A stretch of DNA of 64,000 nucleotides from Anagrus nilaparvatae (lineage: Eukaryota > Arthropoda > Insecta > Hymenoptera > Mymaridae): assembly GCA_022575985.1 (NCBI GenBank), contig JAKSXM010000231.1, positions 2,501-66,500 on the forward strand. The letters are read 5' to 3'. A model generated the notes under the pieces. That model was given only the letters and a program-made list of their open reading frames with translations. It did not search any database and had not been told where the DNA came from. A program made the translations under genes and the position numbers. Of this stretch, positions 1-10,876 are shown one piece after another. Within the stretch, counting starts at the first letter, position 1; the number at the start of each line of letters is the position of its first letter.

Positions 1-13
1 ACGATTGCTGTTA

Positions 14-32
14 CCTAACCTAACCTAACCTA
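14..32. repeat. Short telomere-like (CCTAA)n run
   Basis: Almost four perfect CCTAA units, i.e. TTAGG on the other strand. TTAGG is the ancestral arthropod telomere repeat and has been lost in Diptera. The run lies directly after the left copy of the 14-bp repeat that brackets the minisatellite. Confidence 0.7.
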
Positions 33-802
33 GCCAGATTCTTGGCCGACTTTTACAAGTTTGGCCGCTAAATTGGCCAAAAATAACAAATTGTAAAATG
101 TGGTTCAATTCTGCCACCCCTTGACCATTTGGCCAAATTCTACAATTTTAGCCACATTCTTAGCCAAATTCTTCAAGTTTAATTGCGTAATTGGCCAAAA
201 TCAATAAATTTTAAAACATGGTTCAATACTGCCACCTTTTGACCATATGGCCAAATCTACAAGTTCAGACAGATACTTGGCGAAATTTTACAATTCTGGC
301 TGCTAAATTGGCTAAAATTAACAAATCGTAAAACGTGTTAAAACACGTGAACTAAAATTCTGCCACCCCTTGACCATTTGGCCGAATTCTACAATTTTAG
401 CCACATTCTTAGCCAAATTCTTCAAGTTTAATTGCGTAATTGGCCAAAATCAACAAAATTAAAACATGGTTCAATACTGCCACCTTTTGACCATTTGGCC
501 AAATTCTACAAGTTCAGCCACATTCTTGGCAAATTCAACAAGTTTGACCACCAAATTGACCAAAATAAATAAATTTTAAAATGCGCTCAGTTCTGCCAAT
601 CTTGACCATTTGGCCAAATTCTACAAGTGTAGCCACATTCTTGGCGAACTCTACAAGTTTAGCCACATTCATGGCCTAATTCTACAAGTTATGCCGCCTA
701 AATGGCAAAAGTCAATAAATTTTAATACGCGGTTCAATACTGCCACCTCTTGACCATTTGTCCAAATTCTACAAGTTCAGCCAGATTCTTAGCCAAATTC
801 TA

Positions 803-1465
803 CAAAGGACCCCGCACATTTTATATGGAAAACGGTCTTCCAGTGAAATTCGCTAAAAATTTGGGAAATGTTTAATGCTGGGAAATCGTTCGTTTAGCAC
901 CCCTGATCAAAAGTCTCAATGGTGTCGAAGCTCAAAATGCCCATCTTTAGGCTCTACGGCAATTTTCAGTGGACAAAAACGGCAAAAATTCATTTTTTTT
1001 TTAAATTATGTTTACTGCTCGTAAAATTGCCGTAGAGCCTAAAGATGGGCATTTTGAGATTTGACCCCATTGAGACTTTTGATCAGGGATACAAAACGAA
1101 TGATTTCCCAGCATCAAACATTATTTTTAAAAAAATGAATTTTTGCCGTTTTTGTCCACTGAAAATTGCCGTAGAGCCTAAAGATGGGCATTTTGAGCTT
1201 CGACCCCATTGAGACTTTTGATCAGAGGTGCTAAACGAACGATTTCCCAGCATTAAACATAATATTCAAATTAAACATACTATTTAAAAAAATGAATTTT
1301 TGCCGTTTTTGTCCACTAAAAATTGCCGTAGAGCCTAAAGATGGGCATTTTGAGCTTCGACCCCATTGAGACTTTTGATCAGGGGTACAAAACGAACAAA
1401 TTCCCAAATTTTTAGCGAATTTCACCGGAAGACCGTTTTCCATATAAAATGTGCGGGGTCCTTTG
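803..1465. mobile_element. Palindromic MITE-like element inside the minisatellite
   Basis: The left end (caaaggaccccgcacatttt) recurs in inverse complement at the right end (aaaatgtgcggggtcctttg), and the inverted match continues through 'ttatatggaaaacggtcttcc' and 'gcgaatttcac'. Internally a module containing 'ttgccgtagagcctaaagat' and 'gagacttttgatcag' occurs several times in both orientations. No coding capacity is seen. A single related end occurs at 16881. Confidence 0.8.
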
Positions 1466-3248
1466 ACAGACAAATTGGTCAAAATTTACAAATTGTAAAA
1501 CGCGGTTCGATTCTGCAACCCTTTTGACCATTTGGCCAAATTCTGCAAGTTTGGCCGCCAAATTTGCCAAAATTAACAAATTGTAAAAACGTGGTTCAAT
1601 TCTGCCACCCCTTGACCATTTGGCCAAATGCTACAAGTTCAGCCAGATTCTTGGCCAAATTCTACAATTTGGCCGCCAAATTTGCCAAAATTAACAATTT
1701 TTAAACGCGGTTGAATTCTGCCACCCCTTGACCATTTGGCCAAATTCTACAAGTTCAGCCAGATTCTTGGCCAAATTCTACAATTTGGCCGCCAAATTTG
1801 CCAAAATTAACAATTTTTAAACGCGGTTGAATTCTGCCACCCCTTGACCATTTGGCCAAATTCTACAAGTTTGGCCGCCAAATTTGCCAAAATTAACAAT
1901 TTTTAAACGCGGTTCAATTCTGCCACCACTTGACCATTTGGCCAAATTCTACAATTTTAGCCATATTCTTTGCCAAATTCTACAAGTTTTGCCGCCTAAA
2001 TAGCCAAAATCAACAAATTATAAAACGCGGTTCAATACAGCCACGTCTTGATCATTTGGCCAAATTCCACAAGTTTGGCCGCCAAATTGGCCAAAATTAA
2101 CAAATTGTAAAAACGTGGTTTAATTCTGCCACCCCTTGACCATTTGGCCATATTCTACAAGTTCAGCCAGATTCTTGGCTAAATTCCAGAAGTTTGGCCG
2201 CCAAATTTGCCAAAATAAACAATTTTTTAAACGCGGTTTAATCTGCCACCTCTTGACCATTTTGCCAAATTCTGCAAGTTTGGCCACCAAATTGGCCAAA
2301 ATCAACAAATTTTAAAACTCGGTTTAATCCTGCCACCCATTAAACAATTTGCCAAATTCTACAAGTTTAGCTACTTTCTGGTTCAAATTATACAAGTATA
2401 GCTAATTTGTGGGACAAAATCTACAAGTGTGACCGCCAAATTGGCCAAAATAAACAAATTTTAAAACGCCGTTCAATCCTGCCACCCCTTGACCATTTGG
2501 CCTAATTCTTTAAGGTACACTCAAATTCTTGGTCGAATTCTACAAGTTTAGCTGACAAATTGGCCAAAATCAACAAATTTTAAAACGTGGTTCAATACTG
2601 CCAACCCTTGACCATTTGGCCAAATTCTTCAAGTTTGGCCGCAAAATTGGCCATGATTAACAAATTTTAAAATGCAGTTCAATCCTGCCACCCCTTGACC
2701 ATATGTCCAAATTCTACTATTTTAGCTACATTCTTGGCCAAATTCTACAATTTTGGCCGCCTAATTGACCAAAATTAACAAATTTTAAAATGCAGTTCAA
2801 TCCTGCCACCCCTTGACCATATGTCCAAATTCTACTATTTTAGCTACATTCTTGGCCAAATTCTACAATTTTGGCCGCCTAATTGACCAAAATTAACAAA
2901 TTTTAAAACGCGGTTCAATTCTGCCACCCCTTGACCAGTTGACTAAATTCTATAAGGTTTAGCCACACTCTTAGCTAAATTCTACAATTTTGGCCGCCTA
3001 ATTGACCAAAATTAACAAATTTTAAAACGCTTTTCAATCCTGCCACCCCTTGACCATATATCCAAATTCTACAATTTTAGATACATTCTTGGCCAAATTC
3101 TACTAGTTTTGCCGCCTAAATGGCGAAAATCAACAAATTTTAAAACGCGGTTCAATCCTGCCACCCCTTCTTTGAGCATTTGGCCAAATGGTCAAGTTTA
3201 GCCACATTCTTGGCATATTATACAATTTAACTTAAAAAATTTGCTGCA

Positions 3249-3553
3249 ACGATTGCTGTTACAGAACAAAGCAGTATAAGGTAACAAGTTTATTTTTAGT
3301 ATCTTTATTATTGTCTTTATAAATCTTGTTTACCTTTTTTTTTTTAATAGAATGAAGACTAAAGTTTAAACAGATTCTGAAAATGTATGTCGTGTTAGCG
3401 AACAGACATTTTAATTGAAAATGAGAATGAGGCAAGAAGAATCAAACCGCTGAATACAAGTTTAAGAGTAGCAGTTCCCGCGAGCAGAAGAGATATTACT
3501 AAAGAATTATTTCCTCGATTAAGGCATAAGTTGGATGAAAAAACTCTATTAAG
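3249..3553 (+). pseudogene. Decayed two-exon gene fragment, product unknown
   Basis: An open segment ends at 3280 in a donor (ATAAG|gtaaca). A 70-bp intron (3281-3350) ends in a polypyrimidine tract and 'tttttaatag'. A second segment (3351-3553) ends in a strong donor (TTAAG|gtaagga). Splicing keeps one frame (..TIAVTEQSSIR|MKTKV) that meets a TAA, continues as TDSENVCRVSEQT, then needs a frame change at about 3405-3415 to reach a 50-codon open stretch containing NTSLRVAVPASRRDITKEL and FPRLRHKLDEKTLLR. The Arg/Lys-rich, low-repeat composition is unlike the flanking satellites. I recognise no family. It could be a broken cellular exon pair or part of a transposon gene. Confidence 0.35.
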
Positions 3554-3673
3554 GTAAGGAAATAAAAATCAACAATAATTAGTGGGAAAAATTATGGTAT
3601 AAAGTTGGCCAAGATTTAAAATTTATAATTTTTCGGATTATTGAAAAAGTAAGTACATCGAGGGGGTACCCTT

Positions 3674-3850
3674 AAACCTAACCTAACCTAGGATTTTGGA
3701 TTTTTGGGGGTTGGAGATATTGATATTCAATTACTTTCCAAAATAATCTGCAGGATAAACCCTAACCTTACGGGTTTATTTTCATAACCTTACTTAGCCT
3801 TACCTTACCTAACCTTACCTTACCTTACCTTACCTTACGATACGTTACAG
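3674..3850. repeat. Interstitial CCTAA / CCTTA telomere-like repeats
   Basis: A CCTAA run at about 3674-3692 is followed by an almost uninterrupted series of CCTTA units at about 3785-3838. Both are simple variants of the insect TTAGG/CCTAA telomeric repeat. Confidence 0.7.
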
Positions 3851-3939
3851 ATACATTCTAATCTAACCTTCTTTTAAATATTAAAGCCCTACTATTTAGA
3901 TCGAGTAGTTTGATTCCAAACATGTACCTCAAGGGACTG

Positions 3940-6310
3940 CTAGAGACTATTTTTGAATTTCCAGCAACATTGAGGGATTTCTAGGGATACCAAAGAATTT
4001 TAAGGGTTTTCTAGGGACCTCTTAAGACTTTTAACGGACATATGAATGACTTCATGGGACTTCTTAATACATCTAGGAAGATCTAGGGTTTTCTAGTGAC
4101 TTCCAGGGATTTCTTAAGGTATCTAAGGACTTTAATGGACTTCTAAGGATTGTTAAGGTCTTCTGAAGTCTGGGTGGGACTTGTAAGGATTGATAACAAC
4201 TTTTAACGACCTTAAGGGACTTCTTGAGCCGTCCGAGAATTTGTATTGACTTCTAGAGACTTCTAAGGCCTTCTAGAAAATTATAGAGACTTCTTAAGAG
4301 TGAAAGGGTCAGCTTAAAGCTTCTAGACACTTCAAGGATCTGCTAATGAATTATTAAGACTTTTGGATACATCTAAATTCTTCCTAAGACTTGAATGTAC
4401 TTCAAGGAACTTCTTGCAATCTTAAGAGACTTTTAGGGACAACTAAGGTATTCTAGGGAACTCTTAATATATGTATGTATCTTAGTAGGCTTTTAGGAAG
4501 TTCTTAAAATTTCTATGCAATTCTAGGTTTTTTCTTAGAACATACATGCTTATAAGGCGATTTCATGAATCATATTTTCACTGGATTCTAAGTACATTCA
4601 ATCAGAAATAATTAATTATTACTCAAAATCTATTTGAGCAGGCAGGGTTTAGCAAACTACTTTTAAGCAGAATTTTGATACATTTTTAGTAACATTTTCT
4701 ACAGTGAAATTTTTTAATCAACTTTAGAGTCCCCAGAATCTAGTAAAAGTATATTCCATGAACTCGTTATTTTAGTTTTTTTTAGTGATATTTTTTATTT
4801 TTCCAGGAAACCCAACATGAAATACCTAAATTAACCTGGAATGCAACATAACTTAACCTGCCAGTAGGGTATATGCTCTGAGGGTAGGATTAGATTACGG
4901 AGCATCAAATTAATTCCAAAGTGCGACTGCGATTTCTATTTTTTCAACAATTCTAGCACACTGATAGAGGCATTTATAAGGTTGTTGAGATTTCTAGGGA
5001 TTTCTTAAAACTTCTAACGGATCTAGGGAATTCTAAAAAAATCTATGAATTTTAAGTAACTTCCAGAGAATTGTAGGGATTTCTAGAATCTGTAGAGATT
5101 ACTAGAGACTTCTGGTATTTTTTAAAGATATTTAGGGATTTTAATGGTCTTAAAGGAACTGTTGAGAGATTTCTAGGAATTTTTTAAGTTTTCAACTGAC
5201 TTCTAAAAACTTCTTAAAGTTAATAGGGTTTTCAAAGGATTTCTAAAAACTTCTAGGGAAATCATGGGACTTTTACAATTCCTGGATTCTTTTAGAATTT
5301 CTAGCAACTTCTAGGGCACCAAGAGATTTCTAGGGGTTATTAAAGACTTCTATTGACTTCAAAGGACATTTAAAAACTTCAAAAGACTTCTAGAAAAATT
5401 TTTAATACGTCTGAGGGGTTCTCCAGAATTATCTAGATTTCTAGAGACTTCTTAGGAAATTTTAGTGACCTCTATGGACTTCTAGAATATTTTAGAGATT
5501 TATTAAAAATTCAAGGAACGACTAATGTCTTTTTAGAAACTTCTAAAAAGTTCTAGGGTATTCTTAAAACTCCTAGGGATTTATAGATACTTCATAAGAT
5601 TTGTTGGACTTCTAGGGACGTCTAGGAACCTAACCTAGAGACTTGCAGTGATCCTTAGCCGCTTGTTTGGCCTCCTCAAGAATTTTAGGGACTTACAAAA
5701 ATTCTAGTGTCATTTAGGGATTTTTGAACAATAACTTCTACGGATTTCTTAAAATTATAGGAAATTTTAGAGACTTCTAGGGACTTAAGTGGGGTTTTAT
5801 GGCTTGCAGGGATTTCTCAGGACTTCTTACTTATTAAATCTAGGAACTTTAGAAACTTCTTATTAATTCTAGGGACTTCTAAAAATTTTAAGGGACTTGC
5901 AGAAACATCTAGGGTTGCTTAAAACATCTTAAGACTTTTAATGTTTTTTTAAGAATCTTCGGAATTTCAAGCGACTATAATTGAAAGGGAAGGGTTTCTA
6001 ACGATCTGTATGAATTTTTAAAATTTATAGGGACTTTTAGGGATTTTGAAAAACTTCTAGAGATTTCTAGGAATATCTATGAACTTTGTGGGACATTTTA
6101 ACCGTTTTAGGGACTTCAAGGCTTTTTTAAAGACCTCTATGGACTCCTAAAGACTCCTAAATATTTCTATTTACTTCCTGGGATTCTTTAATAAGTCTAG
6201 CGAGTTGCGAAGAACTTTATGGGCTGTTTAAGACTTCTACAGATAAAATACTCTTTAAAGGACTTCCAAAGACTTTTGAGAAATTCATTTAACCCCTAGG
6301 GACATGCAAG
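3940..6310. repeat. Highly degenerate short-period minisatellite ('agggacttcta' theme)
   Basis: Variants of 'agggacttctaagg', 'tctagggatttct' and 'aagacttctaggg' follow each other at roughly 11-24 bp spacing across about 2.3 kb. The theme is lost at about 4530-4960, where plain AT-rich sequence with 'aacctaac' scraps lies. No coding frame survives. Confidence 0.75.
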
Positions 6311-7622
6311 GAATACTAATTAATTTAATCGTTTTCAAATTTTTTGCATTATACATTTCTGGAACCGGTATAACATAACCATATTTTCTTCTGGGAATAA
6401 TATAACAAAGTTACGTTAATTTTAATAAATAGTCAGTGACAATAAAGTCCTATCACTAGGTGCATTTTTTTAAAATGATTTTTGTTAAAAGATTTTCGTA
6501 ACACTGCTAAATCCTTATAATTTTTATATTATGAATCCATCGTGAATTTTGATAAATTTAAATTTAGAATTAAATATTATATTGATGACATCGATAGGTT
6601 ATGAATACAGAAAAAATGTTAATTTATTTTTTGGGTCGCTTCCTTAACACATTATTTTTAATAAAATTTAGTTAGTTAAAAACAATTAATAATTCAGCAT
6701 CTGCTACATATTAGGGCTCGATCCCGATAAAATTAATTTAGTTTTTAAAGTTTTTGTTATTTGCATTTCTGGGACCGGTATAACCTAACCGTATTTTTAA
6801 AAATAATTTTACAGTTTAACTTAGCAAATTTAAAAAAAATTAATAATTCTAGCGTGTTATACCATGAAATATATATATCAGGAATCAATCCTGATAAATT
6901 TAATTAAGTTTTTAAATTTTTTGCAATAAAAATTTCTGGAACCGGTATAACCTAACCGTATTTTTTTCTGAAAATTTTATTTATTAATAAAATTTATTTA
7001 TTAATAAAATTTATTTAGTTAAAAGAAAATTAATAAATGTAGTATGAACTATATATTAGAGATCATTCCCGATAAATTTTATTTAGTTTTTAAAATTTTT
7101 GCTACAAACATTTCTGTAACCGGTATAACCTAACCGTATTTTAAAAAATACTTTTACAGTTTAATTTAACAAATTCAAATAAAAATTAATAAGTTTAGCG
7201 TGTGATTTATATCAGGGATCAATTCCAATAAATTTAATTAAATTTTAAAATTTTTTGCCATAAACATTTCTGGGACCGGTGTAACCTAACAATTTTTTCT
7301 GGGAAATATTATAATAAAAATACCATAAATTTAATAGTCAATGTCAGGAATATCCTATCACAAGGTGTAAAATTTTTTAATGATTTTTGTTAAAAATCCT
7401 TATTTAATTATAATTATATATTTCTTATTTTGCCTGTATCTTTAAATATTACTTTTAAGTTAAATTTAGCGAATTTAAAAAAATTAGTAAGTCTAAGCGT
7501 TTACTAAATATTAAGGGTTAATCCCAATAAATTTATTTTAGTTAACATTTTAGCTTTCAACATTTCTGGGACCGGTATAACTTAACCGTATTTATTTTTT
7601 GAAGCAGTAAAACTAAATTCTC

Positions 7623-7806
7623 TTTTTGCCCTCCCGGGCGTAAAACTCGTGTGTAAAGAATTTTCTGAACTCGTTCTACGCCTAGGTGGGCAAAAAATAG
7701 TGTAAGCACCATGGGCGAAATACTTTAGACACGAGCGTGAGCACTAGCACGAGTGCTCGGCGAAGCCGGCCACCGTAACTTTTACGCCCTTGAAACTTAA
7801 TATACT
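7623..7806 (+). mobile_element. GC-rich ~200-bp element, copy 1
   Basis: One end is 'ttttgccctcccgggcgtaa' and the other 'cttttacgcccttgaaactt'. The interior carries 'caccatgggcgaaatacttt' and a hairpin-prone run around 'cacgagtgctcggcgaagcc'. It is far richer in CpG than its AT-rich surroundings and has no ORF. This copy is taken as the plus orientation; others are at 7924, 14759, 60548, 60764 and 60972. Confidence 0.85.
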
Positions 7807-7923
7807 ATAATTTTAATAAATCATGAATGTCAATAATATCTTATCACAAGGTGCATAATTCTGCAAAAGTTTATGTTTATGCGTTGGATATATATTAGGA
7901 TTTAATCCCGATAAATTTAAATT

Positions 7924-8133
7924 AGTATATTAAGTATCAAGGGCGTAAAAGTTTTGGTACTAGCGTGAGCACTAACACGAGTGCTCGGCGAAGCCGGGCA
8001 CGAGTGATATGTGTCCACGCAAGTGTCTAAAGTATTTCGCCCATGGTGTTTACACTATTTTTTGCCCACCTAGGCGTAGAATGAGTGCAAAAAACTCTTT
8101 ACGCACGAGTTTTACGCCAGGGAGGACAAAAAA
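7924..8133 (-). mobile_element. GC-rich ~200-bp element, copy 2 (inverted)
   Basis: Inverse orientation to copy 1. It starts 'agtatattaagtatcaaggg' and ends 'ttttacgccagggaggacaa'. It is about 120 bp from copy 1, inside the accggtataacc tandem region. Several substitutions mark it as an older copy. Confidence 0.85.
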
Positions 8134-8224
8134 GTTTTTTAATTTTTAGCATTAAATATTTCTGGGACCGGTATAACCTAACCTTATTTATTTCTAAGAC
8201 CAGTATAACTAAAATTTTCCAGTC

Positions 8225-9030
8225 ATAATACGGGGGAGGGCTTTACTTACGGTTGCGAATATGAGATTTGCTCAAGGATTGCCTTCTTGAGTCACTGAAC
8301 ACGAAAATGGGGTTCATTTTGTAAAAAATTTTCGATTCACCCTTAAGGAGGTTTATCCGTTAAAATAAATAATGACAGAATGTAATAAAATGAGAATAGT
8401 ATTAAAATTTATACATTTTTGAGCTAAAATTGACTTATTTTTACCTATGTTGCCGACTTAATTAATTTTTTATGAATAGAATAAAAGTGGTATTTTAACA
8501 TTGCGCTTATGGGAAATGACCCAAAAACCCTTTGGACCTAGTCTGAATGCAGAAAGTTTGAATGTAGCAAAAACGCTTCTTCTGGGGGTAGTTTTAGCTA
8601 ATTTATGGGTGATATATTAATTTTTCATAAAAAAAATCTATGAAATTCATTTTTAGCGATCAAAATAATATTTCTGGTCCTAATCTTGACGCAAAAAGTG
8701 TAGAATCAGCAAAAACGACCCTTTTAGGGTTAGCTTTAGCTAATTTAGGGATTAAAAAATAATGTTATCTAAAAAAATCGAAAAGATTCTTAATTAGCGA
8801 GCCAAAAAACTCTTAGAAACAAATTTTTGGATAAATCTATTGACTCAGAACTCAAATATACTCCTTTTGGGGGTAGCTTTTGAAAATTGAAGGGTGAAGC
8901 GCAATTTTCTTTACCAAATGACCCCGATTTTCGTGTTCAGCGACCCAAAAAACCTATTTTAGAGCAAATCTTATAATCGAAACCATAAGTATACCCAAAC
9001 CCGTATTTTGACTGGAGTAAAAAACCTTAA
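8225..9030. mobile_element. Fold-back element, diverged relative of the one at 39.6-48.5 kb
   Basis: The left part (8225-8350, with 'gcgaatatgagatttgctc' and 'tgaacacgaaaatggggttc') is inverted at 8900-9020 ('gaccccgattttcgtgttca', 'gcgacccaaaaaacctattt', 'agagcaaatctta'). Internal modules of about 100-120 bp contain 'gtagttttagctaattta' and 'gcaaaaacg'. The same phrases occur in the 39.6-48.5 kb element, so these are one family. No ORF. Confidence 0.75.
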
Positions 9031-9382
9031 TTTTAATATATGGTCAATGTCAATAATATCCAACAGTAAATACCAATTTTTTTTAAATTTTTGATAAAGT
9101 AACACATCTAAATCCTTATATTTTTCATTTTATGAATGCATTATCTTGTTCTTATATGTTTTTTTTTCACGGGAAATATGTGAATTTTGCATCAGCCATG
9201 AAGTGTTTGCGGGCCTTCAAGACCCGCCAATTTCCATGACTGCCCAGTTGTACAAAGTGTACAACTGGGAGACCACCGGCGAACATATTCGCCGGCTACG
9301 CCCCAGATTCTTACTGGATAAACACAATTTGAACTCCCCGTGCTTTTTTGTACAAACCGGAACTCCCTTTTCATGTATAACT

Positions 9383-9594
9383 TCAATTTAAGACACGCAG
9401 CCTAGGCAGATGGCCACTGCCTTCCACCCTGCCTAGGGACAGGTTAGCTTTCAACGATAGAAAGCCCTCCTCTTTTTTCTTCAACAAGGTGGCCGTACTC
9501 TGCGACTTTGTTAGGTTATCAAGCAGAACTCTCAGATATTTGACCGATGTACTGGTTCGGATCTGCTGCTGGACAGCAACACAATTAATCTAAA
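9383..9594 (-). pseudogene. LINE reverse-transcriptase remnant (non-LTR)
   Basis: Minus-strand reading gives about 70 open codons containing TSVKYLRVLLDNLTKSQ. This matches the conserved 'V.YLGV.LD..L' block just after the RT core of R1/Jockey-type LINEs, with G replaced by R. A Lys-rich stretch follows (LLKKKEEGFLSLKANLSLGR) and a stop near 9383. The relatively GC-rich composition contrasts with the flanks. The catalytic FADD block is not present, so this is a scrap. The motif is short; chance similarity is possible. Confidence 0.5.
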
Positions 9595-9844
9595 TGTTTT
9601 AGTTCTTGTTTTGTCTCTGAAACATTTTTTCTTAATTTTAGTTATTATCGATACCGACACAAGATGTTACTTTTAGTTTTAAAGTTTCTGTATCAATCTG
9701 GGATCCTGTGATACTGGAGTCTTAAAGTTTGTTTTTCCTAGTTCTATTTACTTATTAAAACTAAAAGATAGAAACTTTATGATTAATACTATTCAGGTTT
9801 TTAATTTTAAACAAAAATTTTTAAGCTAATAGTAACATCTTGCT

Positions 9845-10486
9845 TTGGTTATTGATAATAACTATAATTATAAGAGCAAATATTCCAGAACCAAAACAAG
9901 AAATGCATTAATTAAATTAGTTTTGTATGTTTTATGTAGTTCTATTTATTCATTAGAACCTATTGAATATAATTATTCGTTAATCTTAAATTTTAACCTG
10001 ATCAGGTTGGTTAGGCTAGCTTCAAAACATCGAATATTAAAAATAATCAATCTGAAAGAAGAATGCAAAAACTTTTATACACATTGAAAGAATGTTAAAA
10101 TTAGAAAAAATCAATTAATACAATATTTAAAATTTTTATATGATGGTGTATTCACGAGGTTTGAGGCCGTGTTTAGTTTCAATAGTCTAGATGACTTTTT
10201 CTGTTACGATGCTTCAGATCGCATTCAAATAAATGTAGTAGAGAAATTTAAAGATTTTTTCAATTTTTTTCTACAAAACGGTTGCTTCTTAATTTCAAGA
10301 GGGAACTGGTGGATAGAGAAAATTGTTAGCCCGTTTCAAAATAACATTTTTCTTATGTATATTAATTCTCTAAACGCAGAAGAGAAAATAATAAATAATA
10401 AACATGAAATTTGCATTGAAAAAATTCAGGAACTATGTAAAGTTTACGACCTCGAACAGATTTTGCTCGGAAAGGTCGTTTTTTAA
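9845..10486 (+). pseudogene. Broken ORF, possible BTB-like C-terminus
   Basis: Two open stretches, 9845-10087 and 10169-10486, lie in the same frame and are separated by one in-frame TGA (10085-10087); reading through gives about 213 codons. The first part (LIRLVRLASKHRIL, then INLKEECKNF) resembles the end of a BTB/POZ domain ('LL.LA.KY.I..LKE.C..FL'). The second part (e.g. FKDFFNFFLQNGCFLISRGN) I do not recognise. Splice sites that would skip the stop are not evident. The BTB assignment rests on pattern alone. Confidence 0.3.
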
Positions 10487-10634
10487 TATTATGAAACATA
10501 TAGGTTTTGTTTTGGGTCGTACAATGAATACATAGATTTTCAAAGGGTGACACATTTTATAAAGATGAGTGAAAATTACAGGAGAAATAGAGATATTGAA
10601 AAAATATACTTAGGTCTGAGGCCAGCTGAATTAA

Positions 10635-10859
10635 CCTAACCAAAGAAAAACTTCAGATAAACTAGAAGAAAATGATGTTTTAATAATAAAAGATGATGCG
10701 ATAATTAACTTTTTTGACGAACGTGTGGTAACAAAATTTGCATATCCACCCTATTTTAATAATTGCGTAAAGTTAGCACTGGAGTTATCACCTTACGATA
10801 CCAATGATTTCGCACCTTGCGACAGTTCCTTCGAAACGCTTCTTTTGATAATAACGTAA
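10635..10859 (+). pseudogene. Short open frame without start, unknown
   Basis: About 74 codons open from a stop at 10632 to the TAA at 10857-10859. The reading is acidic and coding-like (KLEENDVLIIKDDAIINFF, then FAYPPYFNNCVKLALELSP). It lies in a different frame from the broken ORF upstream and is cut short just before the palindrome that starts near 10877, so the element may have truncated it. No family recognised. Confidence 0.25.
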
Positions 10860-10876
10860 GTTGAGTTATGTAAAGA

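Larger units (their letters stand above)
1..3248. repeat. Minisatellite array, ~116-bp degenerate monomer
   Basis: The whole stretch repeats one theme: 'ctgccaccccttgacc', 'atttggccaaattctacaag', 'ttggccgccaaattggcc', 'aattaacaaattttaaaacg'. Spacing between 'ctgccacccc' cores is exactly 116 bp in the best part (about 1602, 1718, 1834) and about 85-150 bp elsewhere. Copies are point-diverged and shuffled, as expected of an old tandem array. Short translations across it are artefacts of the repeat. The array is interrupted at 803-1465 by a palindromic element. Confidence 0.9.
6350..8195. repeat. Tandem family with core 'tctgggaccggtataacctaaccg'-like unit
   Basis: Seven copies of the core 'accggtataacctaaccgta' (with small changes) begin near 6362, 6772, 6940, 7118, 7276, 7570 and 8166. 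Each is preceded by 'acatttctgg' and by an AT-rich spacer with 'aatcccgataaatttaatt'. Spacing is about 160-410 bp. Two GC-rich elements (7623-7806, 7924-8133) have inserted between copies. The core embeds a CCTAA motif. Confidence 0.75.

Noticed and set aside
1..3248. CRISPR-like array
   Set aside because: Repeat and spacer are both variants of the same degenerate 116-bp monomer; no constant short repeat with unique spacers. Eukaryotic minisatellite.
9146..9391. 81-codon plus-strand frame over the GC-richer patch
   Set aside because: It overlaps the LINE-like minus-strand reading region and several short palindromes; no recognisable domain.
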